From Capniomyces stellatus (taxonomy: Eukaryota > Kickxellomycota > Harpellomycetes > Harpellales > Legeriomycetaceae), in NCBI GenBank assembly GCA_001661515.1, contig LUVW01000002.1:69850-133849 (forward strand): a stretch of DNA of 64,000 nt. Reading direction: 5' to 3'. The translations under genes were made by a program, and so were the position numbers. Each line of letters starts with the position of its first letter. The stretch's first letter is position 1. The notes beneath the pieces are model-generated. The model saw only the letters and a list, made by a program, of their open reading frames with translations. It did not search any database and was not told the origin of the DNA. Positions 34,313 to 46,300 of the stretch are shown in pieces.

Positions 34313-34601
34313 TATTGTTTCTATTGCTGTGGGTTTAGTTATGAATTTAGTTGAATTTAGTTGAGTTTAGCTATGAGTTTGGCTGGTATTGAGGTTGTGG
34401 TTGGGATACAGCTAAACACAACTTGCTTGGTGGCAATTATCAAAGCTGTCTCGCATTCTTTGGTGGCTCACAATAGCCATCTCTTCTGTTGGAAAACAAG
34501 AAACAAAGTAACGGAAAGAAAGATAAATGCATATATCATTTTTTTTTAAAGTACTCTGTAGAGTTGAAATCAAATGCGTGCAAGGATAGGCTCGGATTTG
34601 C

Positions 34602-34841
34602 CTAGTTTGGGATTTGACCTTTGTTCGCCTCGATTATCATCCTTAGCTCTTTTTCTTTTTCTCTTAGGTATTCATTCTGCTTTGATATATCCATCATAAG
34701 CTCCACCAAAGCTGGGAACCCTGATAATTTCTTTTCCAGCCTGTTGATTAGCCTAATGTCTTCTAGTAGGTTGTTTACAGCTCTGGTATGGCTGTTTTTC
34801 TTTATTTTCCCAGATTTTTGGTAGTTAAGGCGCGTCTTCAT
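34602..34841 (-). CDS. Small basic coiled-coil protein, 79 residues
   Basis: A single frame from ATG at 34841 to a stop at 34602. The first 20 residues are basic (MKTRLNYQKSGKIKKNSHTR). The rest is predicted helical with heptad-like spacing (AVNNLLEDIRLINRLEKKL, then LVELMMDISKQNEYLREKEKEL). The amino-acid use, lacking the Phe/Ile/Asn bias of random AT-rich frames, suggests a real gene. I do not recognise the family. It may be a subunit of a larger complex, but that is a guess. Extra exons cannot be excluded. Confidence 0.6.
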   Translation of the reverse strand: MKTRLNYQKSGKIKKNSHTRAVNNLLEDIRLINRLEKKLSGFPALVELMMDISKQNEYLREKEKELRMIIEANKGQIPN

Positions 34842-35866
34842 TGTTTATATGCTTGCTGTTGTACAAAAAAAAGCGAGAGATATGTTCTTTTGGATTTATT
34901 TATTTTTGAGATTTGGAGGGTGCTGGGCGTTTATGTGGTTTTTTATAGTAAACTGACGCGGGTCAGAATGTTATACCAACGTTCAGTATTAAAATAGGAG
35001 TGGTGATTATGCATGTTGGATTTTCTCAACTCTTGGGCTTTTGTAAAACCTGGTAAAAAAAAAGGTATAAGCTAAAAACTAAAAACTAAAAAAAGGAGGT
35101 GTTTAGCAAAATTGCATTGATAATTAGAGCATCACTGCTATTAATATTGTTGAAAGTGATTTTCACACTTTAGCAGAATTACAAAAAGTTGGCTATTAAT
35201 ACTAAAAGACACATTGCTTTACATGTTTACAAGCGTAAAAGCTGGCTTTATTGAGAGTTTACATAATGCGTAATGATTAAAAAAGGATGAGATCAAGGAA
35301 ATTGCTTGTAAACGGTTTTATAAACATGTCATCGTTTGTAAAAAAAATATTTGTAAAAAAAAGTAAAGATGGTATATTTGTTTTTTGATTGTTTGAATTG
35401 CTTGTAAAAACCATGCTCATTAATTAGTCATGATCGCAGCCAATCATCGCTACAGAGCTAGGTAAAAAGATGCAATAAAGAGTGACATTAGTAAAATGAT
35501 TTCCTTAATTTATAAAATAAAATGACGTTGAAGCAAAAGGAAAAAAAAAAAAAGGCAAGTGGAACTATTGTTGACGATTTGTTATATCAAATGTTGGAGC
35601 CAAACTGGTGTAGTCTTTAGGATCCGTGTCGTTTTCATCAACTAGCTGTTTGTTTCCCAATAAGTTTTACCCAAAATTTTAGAATCGCGTTATTATCACT
35701 TCTCAAGCAAAACTCCGTTAATTAACACCCTTAGAAAAGTATATAACACAGGGAAAACTCGGTAGGAAGGAGACAGTGTGCTTTTAGTGAAAAGTCAAAG
35801 GACTCTCGCACCTCGCAACAGTTGGTTTCGCCCCACCCCAAACCAGCTTTTGCATTTCTGTTTGCT

Positions 35867-36088
35867 TTAGTCTGGGCAAGATACACAAAGCCTCTGGCCC
35901 ACATTTGCGTTTTCCAATTTAGTCCAGTTTAGTTTTCTGTTTTGTTTTGCTTCGACAACTTGTTTGGATTGTGTGCTATTTTTTGAGATTTGGTAACTTG
36001 ATGCGATTTTATAAATGAGTGAACTTGTTTTAAAGATGAACGCTGATATACTTACTACAAAAGGCAAAATTGTTGATAAAGATGCCAT
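35867..36088 (-). CDS. Possible first exon of a small spliced gene
   Basis: ATG at 36088 opens MASLSTILPFV, followed at once by a strong donor-like GTAAGTATATC; the frame itself runs on to 35867. Downstream on the same strand is a GC-richer open stretch (about 35890-35715). Its splice acceptor and reading frame are not settled. No family recognised; low confidence. Confidence 0.2.
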   Translation of the reverse strand: MASLSTILPFVVSISAFIFKTSSLIYKIASSYQISKNSTQSKQVVEAKQNRKLNWTKLENANVGQRLCVSCPD

Positions 36089-38961
36089 TCTGTGTAGATG
36101 TTGCTGTTTGCTGTAATTGGAGTTAACACTAGAATATACTAATTAGTTGATGACTAGTCTCCAAATAGACAAGGTTTTATGTAAAATAGCGTTCAATTAT
36201 TGTTATCGCATCGTTGTTACTACTACATTTTTTAGAAGATGAAACGAAACACAAAAAAAAACAAACACCCAACATCTTATTACTCAAGTAAAAACATATT
36301 GAATATTCCATTTTTAGAGTAATTTGAGCCTAATAACAATTTTTTTAGAAATTTTCTTGGTCTATAACTCGTTTTCATCAGGGAATTGGCGGTGAAGACC
36401 AATAACAAGGTCAACAATATAGGTATTAATAGCAACAATAGCTTAAAAAAATAGTAGCAATTAAAAAGTAAGCAATTGAAAAATATCAGACTAGAGCAAT
36501 AACTCTTTTGATGGTGAACGTTAGCGTGATCTCACAAACACCAAAGTATAAATCACAACATCAACATAGTGTATTACTGGCTATCAAGCCAACTTTAGCC
36601 CTAAAAATAAGATTGTAATTGAATTAAGAGAGATGGGAAATATATTACAAAGTCAAATCTAATTTAGAGGATAGTAAATGGATTTGGAAATTGAATGTGT
36701 CAATAAATAAACTCTCGATAGTTTAAACGATCCAAGAAAAAGTATATGTATCATTGAATGCAAGAACTGCATTTTCTGCGCCATACCAAATCAGCAGATA
36801 GGCACAAGGTTTCAAATACAGAACTTGTAGGTTAAATTTGATAAAGGAATATACTTTTTTTTAAAAAATAAAACTGTGGGTTAGACTAATTGAAATATAA
36901 TACCAAAGACTACAATAGAGTGCATAGAAATAAATGGAAGCAAAACGAATATATTTGTAGTGTTGCAATAAAGGTATGTATATTTAGTTATAATCTAAAT
37001 GTTTGTTGGTGTCCGTTGGTGTCCGTTTGCGTACTTTCTACTTTATAAATTGGCTATGGTGATCCTCAAACAAGATGCTATTCGCCTTTGCCAAAATTTG
37101 GTATAGGCAATGCACCCAATCTCCAACTTGCTCCGACTGTCTTTTTTTTTGTCTTTAAATAAAAGTCTGCTGATAGATCCAACTTTGAAATTTGCTAATC
37201 TGCGTTTTTTTTCTTCCAGGTTGGTATATAATGGTTTCAAGTCAATCGGCTAGTTAATTGAGACCTTATTTCCTAGTCGGGAGGTGTAAACTCTGTAAAA
37301 TATTCTGAATATCCACAACATCTTTAAACTGATGTATTTGCAAAACAAACATTACAAATCACTAGAAATTAAACAGATAATAGTGAATAGTGCAAATAAA
37401 CCCACCAACAAAGGTGTCTTTGAGCTTTCAATAAAAAAAAACTAAAAAGTATCTCTGAGCGTACACAACCATAGACTAGTTGGTCAGCCAGAATAGCGGA
37501 AGATGCAAATCTTGAAATAATTCAATTTATCAATGTGCTTACTTCTATAGGCTTTGGCCAACAGGAGTTTACCTATCAGTACAAAAAACCTTTGAGGCTC
37601 TGGAATGAGCCGGACATCGCGAATTTCAAGAAAAATAATTGCTGGTCTTACATAAGCTCTACACTTGAGATTTTGACTTTTCACACTTCTATTGGTGCAA
37701 AACACTAATATTATTATACAACGCGCAAGTTCAGCCTTACCGTTCTAGTTTGTTTATTTTTCTTGACTAAAGATCAGTGTACGGAGACGTCAAAGATACA
37801 ATGTGGAATATCTTATATATGCCTTTGATTTATTGTTACGCCACCTAGCCAACTTTCTTTTGATCTTTTTTCTTTTTACCACGGAACTAACACTACCTTG
37901 TAGCATCACTAGACGCGCCGAAAACGTGCATTCAAGCGACGGGGGATAAACAGAGCAAACGATTAAACGCATTGAATTGGATTAGCAATACTTGTGTCAG
38001 ATCAAAACGCGGATTAAGAGTGATAAAAGTACAGAAATATTTTAATGTCTTTGCAGCTTTTAGCAAACATTAACGCTTGTATTAATAAACTTCGATTCAA
38101 GAAGAAACGAACAATTGATTATAACCTATAAACACAAATAGCTACTTCCAACTCGGATGCAAATCATCTTTGAATGCAAAAGTAGATTAATTAAACCAAG
38201 TTGTAAACATAATAAATTAATTGAAAAAATAAGATTAGAGAAATACGATTAGAGAAATACAGTTAGAGAATTGCAAAAAAGCTCTTGAAGAATATCCAGG
38301 ATAAAAGTAAGCTCGAGCCATGTCAGACTGGAAAAAATAAACAAGCCATAAAGACCTGTAGAAATCGAGTCCTAAACTTAAAACAAGAAGTAGAGGGTAA
38401 ATGTTGCAGAGTTTTTACACGGAACAAGTCAAGTTGAGATTTTAGCATCCAAAGCATTTGAAACCCCGAGTCAGCGTTTTAAGCAAATCTTGAATTTCTA
38501 CTAAAATGTTACACAGCACTCAAATCTTAAGATTTACCCTCAAGCTGTAACAAACAGATGATTCACAGGTGATTGGTGGTTATAAATTCCCAACATTCGC
38601 TTCACAAAAAAAAATAAAATCTATCCAGGTACTTGACGGTGTTATGGCTAAGGTGTAAACTGTTGAAGCTTTATTATGCAACTAAACGTAAACAGCAATA
38701 CATTAATTGGGCTTTTTTTTGAATTTCAAAAAACACCGGTTTAAACAAAAGATACTTTTTTTGTTTAAAGAACACAGCTTTAGAAATAAAAAAAGATACG
38801 CCTTTAGTTAGTAGCAAGGTTAGTATAATGGCATCAATTATAATGGCTGCTAGATTTCTCCTTAAAGTGCAAGCAGTTTATGTAAAGCACACTGTTTGCT
38901 CCATTTTTAGAAAATCACTTGCAAAAAAAAAAAACTCGATAAATAATATTACAAGTCAATA

Positions 38962-39051
38962 AAAAATATACAGCAGATGAAAAATATACAGCAGATGAAA
39001 AATATACAGCAGATGAAAAATATACAGCAGATGAAAAATATACAGCAGATG
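38962..39051. repeat. 18-base tandem repeat, five copies
   Basis: Five perfect copies of aaaaatatacagcagatg, with a partly degenerate copy preceding and following. Because the unit is a multiple of three and lacks stops, all frames are open, so openness is no evidence of coding. Confidence 0.95.
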
Positions 39052-39169
39052 AAAAATATATAACAGGTAAAAAATAAGTACAATCGACTTAACCAGTTGT
39101 CAAGGCAAAGTAGCAAAAAGGCACGTTATTTTCCTTCTTTTAACCAATCTTACCAACTCGGTTTTATAA

Positions 39170-39372
39170 GTAAATTGCTTAGGGGTATAATACATCCAAC
39201 TTGGCCATTTTGTGTTTGCTACAGATTGACTTATGGTAACCATACAGCCACCCAAACCAAAGAAAATCACTCGATAGTATAAAAACAGACAAAACAAAAT
39301 GCAAGAACAGTGGTACTCATCCGATTGCACCAAATGTGCAAAGTCTGAGGCAAGCTTGAAAATAGATGCCAT
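39170..39372 (-). CDS. Possible small membrane-protein exon(s)
   Basis: ATG at 39372 gives MASIFKLASDFAHLV and then a hydrophobic stretch. A segment reading NTKWPSWMYYTPKQF ends in TEL just before a donor-like GTAAGA near 39170. The start faintly recalls the ERD2 N-terminus (IFRLAGDLSHL), but the rest does not. Exon boundaries are not established. Confidence 0.2.
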
Positions 39373-40791
39373 CTAACTTTGTATAGCCAAAATAATGTTG
39401 TTCTTTCCTTTTTGTTTCAATGTTTAAATATTTTCAGAGATGTGTACACTTGTTGGCAATTGGCAAAAATGCAAATTGCTTTAAAATAAAGTTTCTGGTC
39501 AGTTTTGAAAAATGTCACTCGAAAGTTGCAAAGCAAATCACAAACTCAATAAACCAAGTCTGAACCAATTTATTGATCAATCCTTAGTTATTCAAAAAAC
39601 TTGATTTGTATGACATATAAACAAGCAAAACTTCTAGTCCTACAGTTGTAAAGTTGATGATTGATTTTTTCTCTTACAAGTTTTACAAAATAAAAAGCCG
39701 ATATAAGGATATTTGGGTCTAGAAACTCTGGTACTACACCAACACCAAAAATATAACGCCGTACTTACAACTTGGCCTCAAGCTAATGTACCAGGGAAAA
39801 TAGAGATTAAGTAGCATTGGTGGTGTATTTGTATGCTACATAAAAGCCAAGTTTTAAGTTTTTTTTTCTGGTTGTATTGTTTACTGACCTGGTTCGATTG
39901 GTAAAAACTGCTTTGCTTTGCTTTTTTTAAAACTTGATTAGTGAAAATAAAAATAAAACTACATATATATATTTTTTTATTGAAATTTTGATAAAACTAT
40001 ATATTTTATGTTTTATAATTTGTAACAGATTGCAATTTTCGTAAATAAGCTTACTAACCAGCCTAAATAAACGAAAAAAGTACAAACCAATAATTCCAAT
40101 AATAAAGCACAACCCAACAATTCCAATAAAAATGCGCAAACCAATTCCAATAAAAAAAGTACAAACCAATTCTAATAACAATAAAAATCCAAAGTCGGCT
40201 ATCCAATTATTTTTCCAAAATTTAATACAAATGATACTTAAAAAATCGTTTCAAAGTTATAAATAGCCTTTTGGGCCAAATGGCCTAGCTGTGTTTCGGA
40301 ATGTGTTTTGTATTACCATTTGTCATAAACAAAACACAGAACTAAATACAAGTAAGGGTCTAATGACAATATAGCTATTGGAGGTATTTGAGTTGACTAG
40401 TCAGCGTTGATTCGCTTTTTGTTAATCATTTACTGTTTTAAACTGTGGGCAACATGAGTGCAAAGTGTTTGGTGAGTAAGCTAAATCATAAAGCTTGTTT
40501 TATAGGAGCAAACGGAGGCTAGTAAGATACCCTTGTGGGTAAAAAAAAAACTAAACTTAAAGCAATTCCAAGACACAAGACGCACTTTTATTACTGACAG
40601 TATATGATTTGGCTTAAAAATAAAGATTATAGATACCATTATCAAGAAATACAAAGCAAGATAGTTGCAACAATAACAAAATGTACCTCCCGTTTTAGTT
40701 TGCTTTGTCCCGATTTGTTGGCCAGCCTGAGGTTTTTTGGAGGGGGAGAAGAAACGTTGTATAACCAAGAAGGTGCCTAAATATAATCAAT

Positions 40792-41054
40792 TTATTTCGG
40801 ATTCAAACATAGCCAAGTATATCCGAGTAGAAACATTGTACCCGTTATAACACTATTGTTGGCAGTTTGTTTTAGTCTGTAGCGTACAAGGTCTCGAGCT
40901 CTGAAAGATGAAAAGCCCAGAGCAGCTAGCAACACAACAGTACGTGGCTGATAAATAAAAAACAACATATTAAAAATGTCAAGAGAAGTGAAACATTAAA
41001 TACTGACAACAGTGGTGAGTTTGCTGTTACCAAAAACGCAAACCCTATAAACAT
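40792..41054 (-). CDS. Possible spliced small membrane protein (ILM1-like?)
   Basis: Two minus-strand exons fit in phase: 41054-41004 (MFIGFAFLVTANSPLLS, donor GTATTT) and 40947-40792 (acceptor TATCAG; PRTVVLLAALGFSSFRARDLVR ... to a TAA). Together they give 68 residues with two hydrophobic segments. The frame remains open a few codons upstream of the ATG, so earlier exons are likely. The pattern SPL...LAALGFS....DL followed by FLLGYTWL loosely resembles the ILM1 family of fungal membrane proteins; this is a weak resemblance only. Confidence 0.4.
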
Positions 41055-43357
41055 TGGCTGCAGACTGTGTCCTATTGGCTTGTATAATTAAAATATGCCA
41101 AAGTCTTGAACTTGAAAACCATTGAAGATTATATTCGTTGGAGGGAGCTTAAAACAAGGCTTTTCCGTTTAGAGAGTTGCAATGAGATGACATTTTTAAA
41201 AACAATAAAAGAAATAGATGAAAAAAGAACAAATTTCCATAATAAAAAAAATGGTAAGAGTTGCAGTTTAAGAGTTAACTGTCTAGCATGAAAATATTAG
41301 TGGATATTGCAAAGGTTAAATGACCTAATGACATACTCTTTTCTAAAAGATAAAATAAAATAGAACAAGATATGATATAACATGCCTGTTCAAGTTTTCA
41401 AAGAACAATTAGTTAAAAGTCTTTAACTTTATTATTATTTTTGTTCAGTAAGTACTTTTTTTACGATATATTTGCTTTTAAAGGATAACCTTGAATCAAA
41501 AAGGATATTGAATAAGCATCATTTACGAAAATTTCACGAAAAAGGCTTTAACACGCTTCCATTCCATAAGTATATATGTGCATTGAGGTATTATTATACT
41601 ATTGTATTTACGACTATACGGCGGAATTAAACAAACCAGCTTCGGCAAACAACCTAACGACATTTTTATGCATTGAATAAAGCCAGCAGACTTTTAGAAA
41701 CAAACACAATTGTTTTATCGAAAAACCAAAATCCCAGGCTTATAAATTAACGATAAAGAAAAAAGTACCGATTAGGTAGCTAAGCAAACAAACAAAAACA
41801 GAGAGGGTACATAGACTTTAAAGCCCATTTAAACGGCATAAAAAAAAAAGGGTTTACCGACAGTCAAACGAAAGATAAACAAAAGTTTAATATCCAGAAT
41901 TAAACAGGAATTACTAGACGCAATATAAGAGGCAATTAATATCGCTCAAGAAAACGAAAAGCAAAGGAAACGGCCTTGATATATATATTTCTTTAATCAA
42001 ACAGCTTGAGAGAGCGCATAATTCAAAGAATTGTTATTTTCAGCTTAGAGTGTGAGGAGTTGGAAATAGTATAGTGCAGTAAGACATAACAATACTCGAT
42101 TGATTATAAGCTGAAGAGTGTAAAGGAGAAAGCAGGTAAGAACCAATTTAAGATTTGCTGTGGCTAAGCCATAGATTTAAATTGAAAAGAAATTAATATA
42201 AAAAAAGGACGTAATGTTAAGAATTACAAAAAGAACTAAGAGGTGAAAGGTTAAAGCATTTCACTTGAATACCAATATTCTATATTTAGGACCTAGCAAT
42301 AATTTAATAACATACAGGGATAAAAAGGTAAAAAAAATTGAGTTGTAATCAATCAGATTATGTAATAAACTTAACATTGGAAAAATGAGTTGTGGTAAAG
42401 CAAATGAAATTGATAAACACACTGAGAGATCAATTGGCAATTGGCGGTAAAGGTTTGTTTAAGCAAAGACGAGAAAAAAAAACAAGTGATTGTGAAGAAT
42501 AATTAGTAAGATCTGGGCAAATAGTTGCAAAATAATTAAGGTGTAGAACCAAATCGAGTAATCTATTAGCGGATTTTAAAAATCAAAGCAGCAAAGTGTA
42601 GCTTGAAGAAAAAAAAAGAGCAAATAAAAAGTGAAGTTAAAAAAAAAGGTGTAATTTTGCATTAAAAAGGAAAATCTAAAAAAAAACAAGAAAGGCCTAA
42701 AAAGTGCTCGAGAAAGGCAAAATTAAACCTAATATCGGTGTTGATTTGAAGCTAAAGTCGACTAGAAAGAGCAGATAAATCACTGAACAAAAAGGCTCAT
42801 CAATAAAAATAAAGTATTGCAAAGAAATTAGCAACTAGAGCTAACTAAACCCAATTAGAGTAAAAAAGTCAAACAGATAGTACAATAATCAAAACCAAGT
42901 CTATACAAGGGTGTAGAGAGGCGGCTCAAAAATTGGTTTTATAGTATAAACTCAAAGAGTTATAGATACAGTTAAATAGAGCTGTAGAGTACACGAGCAA
43001 AAGCAGATAGTTTGGGTAAAATTTAACAAGATATTGATGAACACAAAAATAATAAAGAATAGGAAACGTCAGGCAGGTCGATAAAAGCCCTAGGGTGATT
43101 ACAAGGGAAATAGAGGGCGTTGATTGGCATTGCCGATATATACTTGAGGTTGAAAACACTAGCAAGAGAAAAGACCACTATTGTTGACGATTAAGCAAGG
43201 CTAGCACGGTAGTATTAGCGGTGCAGATACAAGTGGATAGAGTAAATATTAAACGTAAAACAGATAGGCTGTCCAACGGTTTTAAAGGGGAGAAAGAGAA
43301 AGGGATCAATGGAAACAGGACTGTAGCCCAAAATAAAAAGAAACAAACAAATACAAA
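41055..43357. other. A-rich upstream region of the kinase gene
   Basis: About 2.3 kb, strongly A-rich on the plus strand, with no supported exon. It probably contains the promoter and leader of the gene starting at 43358. A plus-strand Lys/Glu-rich frame at 41106-41291 ends near a donor-like GTAAGA but has no ATG. Confidence 0.45.
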
Positions 43358-46300
43358 ATGGGCACAAAAATGGAAAGATATAAAGTCATTGAAGACATTG
43401 GAGAGGGTGCTTTCAGTTCAGTAGTGTTGGCAATAAACAAGCAAACAGGAGTAAAGGTATGTAAATTTACAAAATTATATATTATACACACAAGAGTAAA
43501 TAAATCAGGTTGGAGTGGTGCTAATTAAAATCAAACCGAGAATGGAAAAGAAAAGAAAAAGGATAAAACAGAGTGCAAAAATGAGCTTACTGGTAATGTA
43601 AATCCAACTAATTGTTTAATACTTAAAAATCTGACAATGTAATTGGTGCTGCGATTAGGTTGCTATTAAAAAAATGAAAAAAAGAAAGTGGAAAGACAAC
43701 GCAGCGGTTGCAGAGGCGGATGCACTTCAAAAAATGAACCATGAGAATGTAGTAAAGCTATTGGATTTGTTTCGAGAGGACTATCGGTCATTTTTAGTAT
43801 TTGAGTGTATGGATTGTGACCTGAATGAGCTGTCGGATAGACAAGGTGGTGTAAAGTTTAGTGATACGTTTATAATGGATATGACGTGCCAGATATTGTC
43901 AGGGTTGGAGCATATACACGAAATGGGTTTTTTTCATCGGGACATGAAGCCAGAAAATATATTGGTGCAGGGGAGAGAGGATGGAAAGATCAGAGCAAAG
44001 ATAGCAGATTTTGGGCTAGTTCATAGCATGGATTTCAGTCGACCATTGACAAACTACATAAGCACAAGGTGGTACAGGGCACCAGAAGTGTTGCTAAACT
44101 GCAATGCATACTCAAAACCAATAGATGTATGGGCAGTAGGAACAATAACAGCAGAAATGTCGATGATGCGACCATTGTTTCCAGGAAACAACCAGCTGGA
44201 CCAGCTGAGGCGGATATTTGATATTTTAGGGTCGCCATACTCGGTACAGGAAAACGGGATGCTGTGGAGTGACGGAGGAAATGCGGCGCGAAAATTGGGG
44301 CTAGTGTATAACAAGGCAGAACCAAAGACGATAGAAGTGGCAATGGCAGGAGTGTCAAAGCAGATAATAGGATTGGTGGTGTATATACTGAAGCTAAACC
44401 CAGAAATGAGGCCAACAGCAACGGAGGCGTACCAGAAAGCAGTTGTGATATTCAAAAATGTTGAAAACAACGAAGACTATGGGAGGTATGGGCTAAGCAA
44501 GGTCGTGAGAAAAGACACAGACGAAACAGTGGTTCCAAGTATAGACACCGGAAAGGTAGACGTAAAGGCCGATAAGGATGTACAACTGAAGACAAGCCAA
44601 ATCAAAAAAGAGATTGAAGAAAATGTGATCAAAGGGCCAAGTGACAGACGAACGAGTAGATTTGAGTCGCATTTGGAAAGTAGGTTTAATATTTTTGGAA
44701 GCAAGAAGGACAAGGCGAGAGGTAAAACTACAAAGGATAATATGGTTCCAGGAGAGGAGGAGGAAAAGAATAAGTCGATGTTTGAAACAGGGTATCAAAA
44801 GTACAAAAAGTCGGCTGCTGAGAGCTCAGAGGTACAGCAAATAAGCTTGGATCGCAGGTTCAGTGTTAGGTTAACAGAGAGTCAAGATATGAAGCCAACT
44901 GTACTCAGCTGCGACAATAAGTACGAGTTTAGAGCAAAGAGCAGTAAGCCAAAAGTGAAAGCAAAGGCCGAGAACAAGTATAAAGTTCCAAGCCTAGACA
45001 ATATGCGGAAGCTATACCAGAAGAATGAGGAGGGCGTGGTGGCAGGGATGGAGAGAAAGGTATCAGGCGGGGAGGCGTTGGAGGTAGATAGGGTAGTGGG
45101 ATTGAATGTAGATGGCATGAAAGCTGTCGAGTCAGGATTTAGAACAAGATATAGAAAGAATAGTGTAGGAGTAAACGGGCAAGTACAATTGACAAGTGAA
45201 ACGGTTAAAACAAGAGAAATGGAGAGCGACGGAACTATTGATGTAAGTATAGTGCATGCAGGTCAAAGTAGCATCAGCAGCCGCAATTATACCCACAACC
45301 ATAACTATAGTCATAGCCAGAGTCACAGCCTTGGTCTCAGCCAAAACAACAAGATTGATAGCAAGGGTGAAATGCTTCAAGTTCCAGCAAAGGATAAATT
45401 CACTAAAAGTTTGAATAAGAAGCCAAGCTCAAACAGCATTAAAGCAAAGTTGTTTAGCGAAAAGGTGCCAAAGAAAAGCCAGGAGACCGAGTTGGTAGGA
45501 AAGGAAGGACAAAAGGCAAAAGGGTCGCCAATAGTATCGATATTCAAGTCAGTGCAAAAGGTGACAAACCTGGGGTACGGGAGGCTAGGGGGCAGTAAAA
45601 AAACACCCGCGTTATCTCCAAGTAAAGGACAAGTCAAGCCAACCGAGTTGACTACTATAAAGCCCGAAGCAATGTCAAACAACAAAGAGAGTTATGTGTT
45701 GGCTGAGCTGGCGCACAGCCGTGGTGTGTTGGAGCCCGAGGTAGCTGAAGATAAGCAGGACGGAAAAATGGAAGGGGGTGTGGATGCTGGTATAGTGGAT
45801 ATGAAAACAAAAATGGATCGAGAAATAGAAAGAGAAATGAAAAGAGAGATAGAAGGAGAAGCGGAAAGAAAGGTAGAGAGAGAAGAGAAAAGAAAGATGG
45901 AAAGAGAAATAGAAAGAGGGATAGAAAGAGAAATGAAGAAAGAGGTGGAAATAAAAAGAGAAAAGGAGCCAGGAATTGAGGTGGAGGGGAGAGGCAGTAA
46001 AGTTAGTTTGGATAGTGAAAAGGAGGGTAAGGGGACTAGAGAAAACAAAATGTCAATACTCAGAAACACATCAAAACGAATATCAGCATACATCACAGGA
46101 TTTGACCAAAACCAGATGAAGACGCAAAGTCAAAGCAGCGGTAGCAACATCGAGTTAATTGAGGCACTGGATGGCAAAAAGACGACGAGTGTAGAGACAA
46201 CACACAGTGGGGGTAGCAACAGTGCAAACAGCAGCAGTGCAGTGAGCAGGGCCGAAATGAGCAGTGGATCAAACAACAGCTTCAGTGCAATAAAGGCAAT

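Larger units (their letters stand above)
31442..34601. other. Gene-poor AT-rich region with microsatellites
   Basis: About 3.1 kb with only short low-complexity frames. It contains a heptanucleotide array at 32977-33025 and a hexanucleotide array at 34283-34312. The right end is the 3' flank of the small protein at 34602. Confidence 0.5.
34842..40791. other. Gene-poor AT-rich region
   Basis: Nearly 6 kb without a gene I can support firmly. There are GC-richer patches with open frames near 35750-36088, 37040-37240, 37484-37975 and 39100-39372 on the minus strand, some next to good splice donors, that may be exons of small genes. A five-copy 18-base repeat is at 38962-39051. No tRNA or rRNA was identified. 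Confidence 0.4.

Noticed and set aside
38818..38870. tRNA-like string gttagtataatggc
   Set aside because: It resembles a tRNA D-arm, but no acceptor stem, anticodon stem or TTCRA arm can be folded around it.
41106..41291. Plus-strand Lys/Glu-rich frame ending by a donor-like GTAAGA
   Set aside because: No ATG, no convincing acceptor or following exon, and A-rich DNA gives such composition by chance; the minus strand beside it has better exons.
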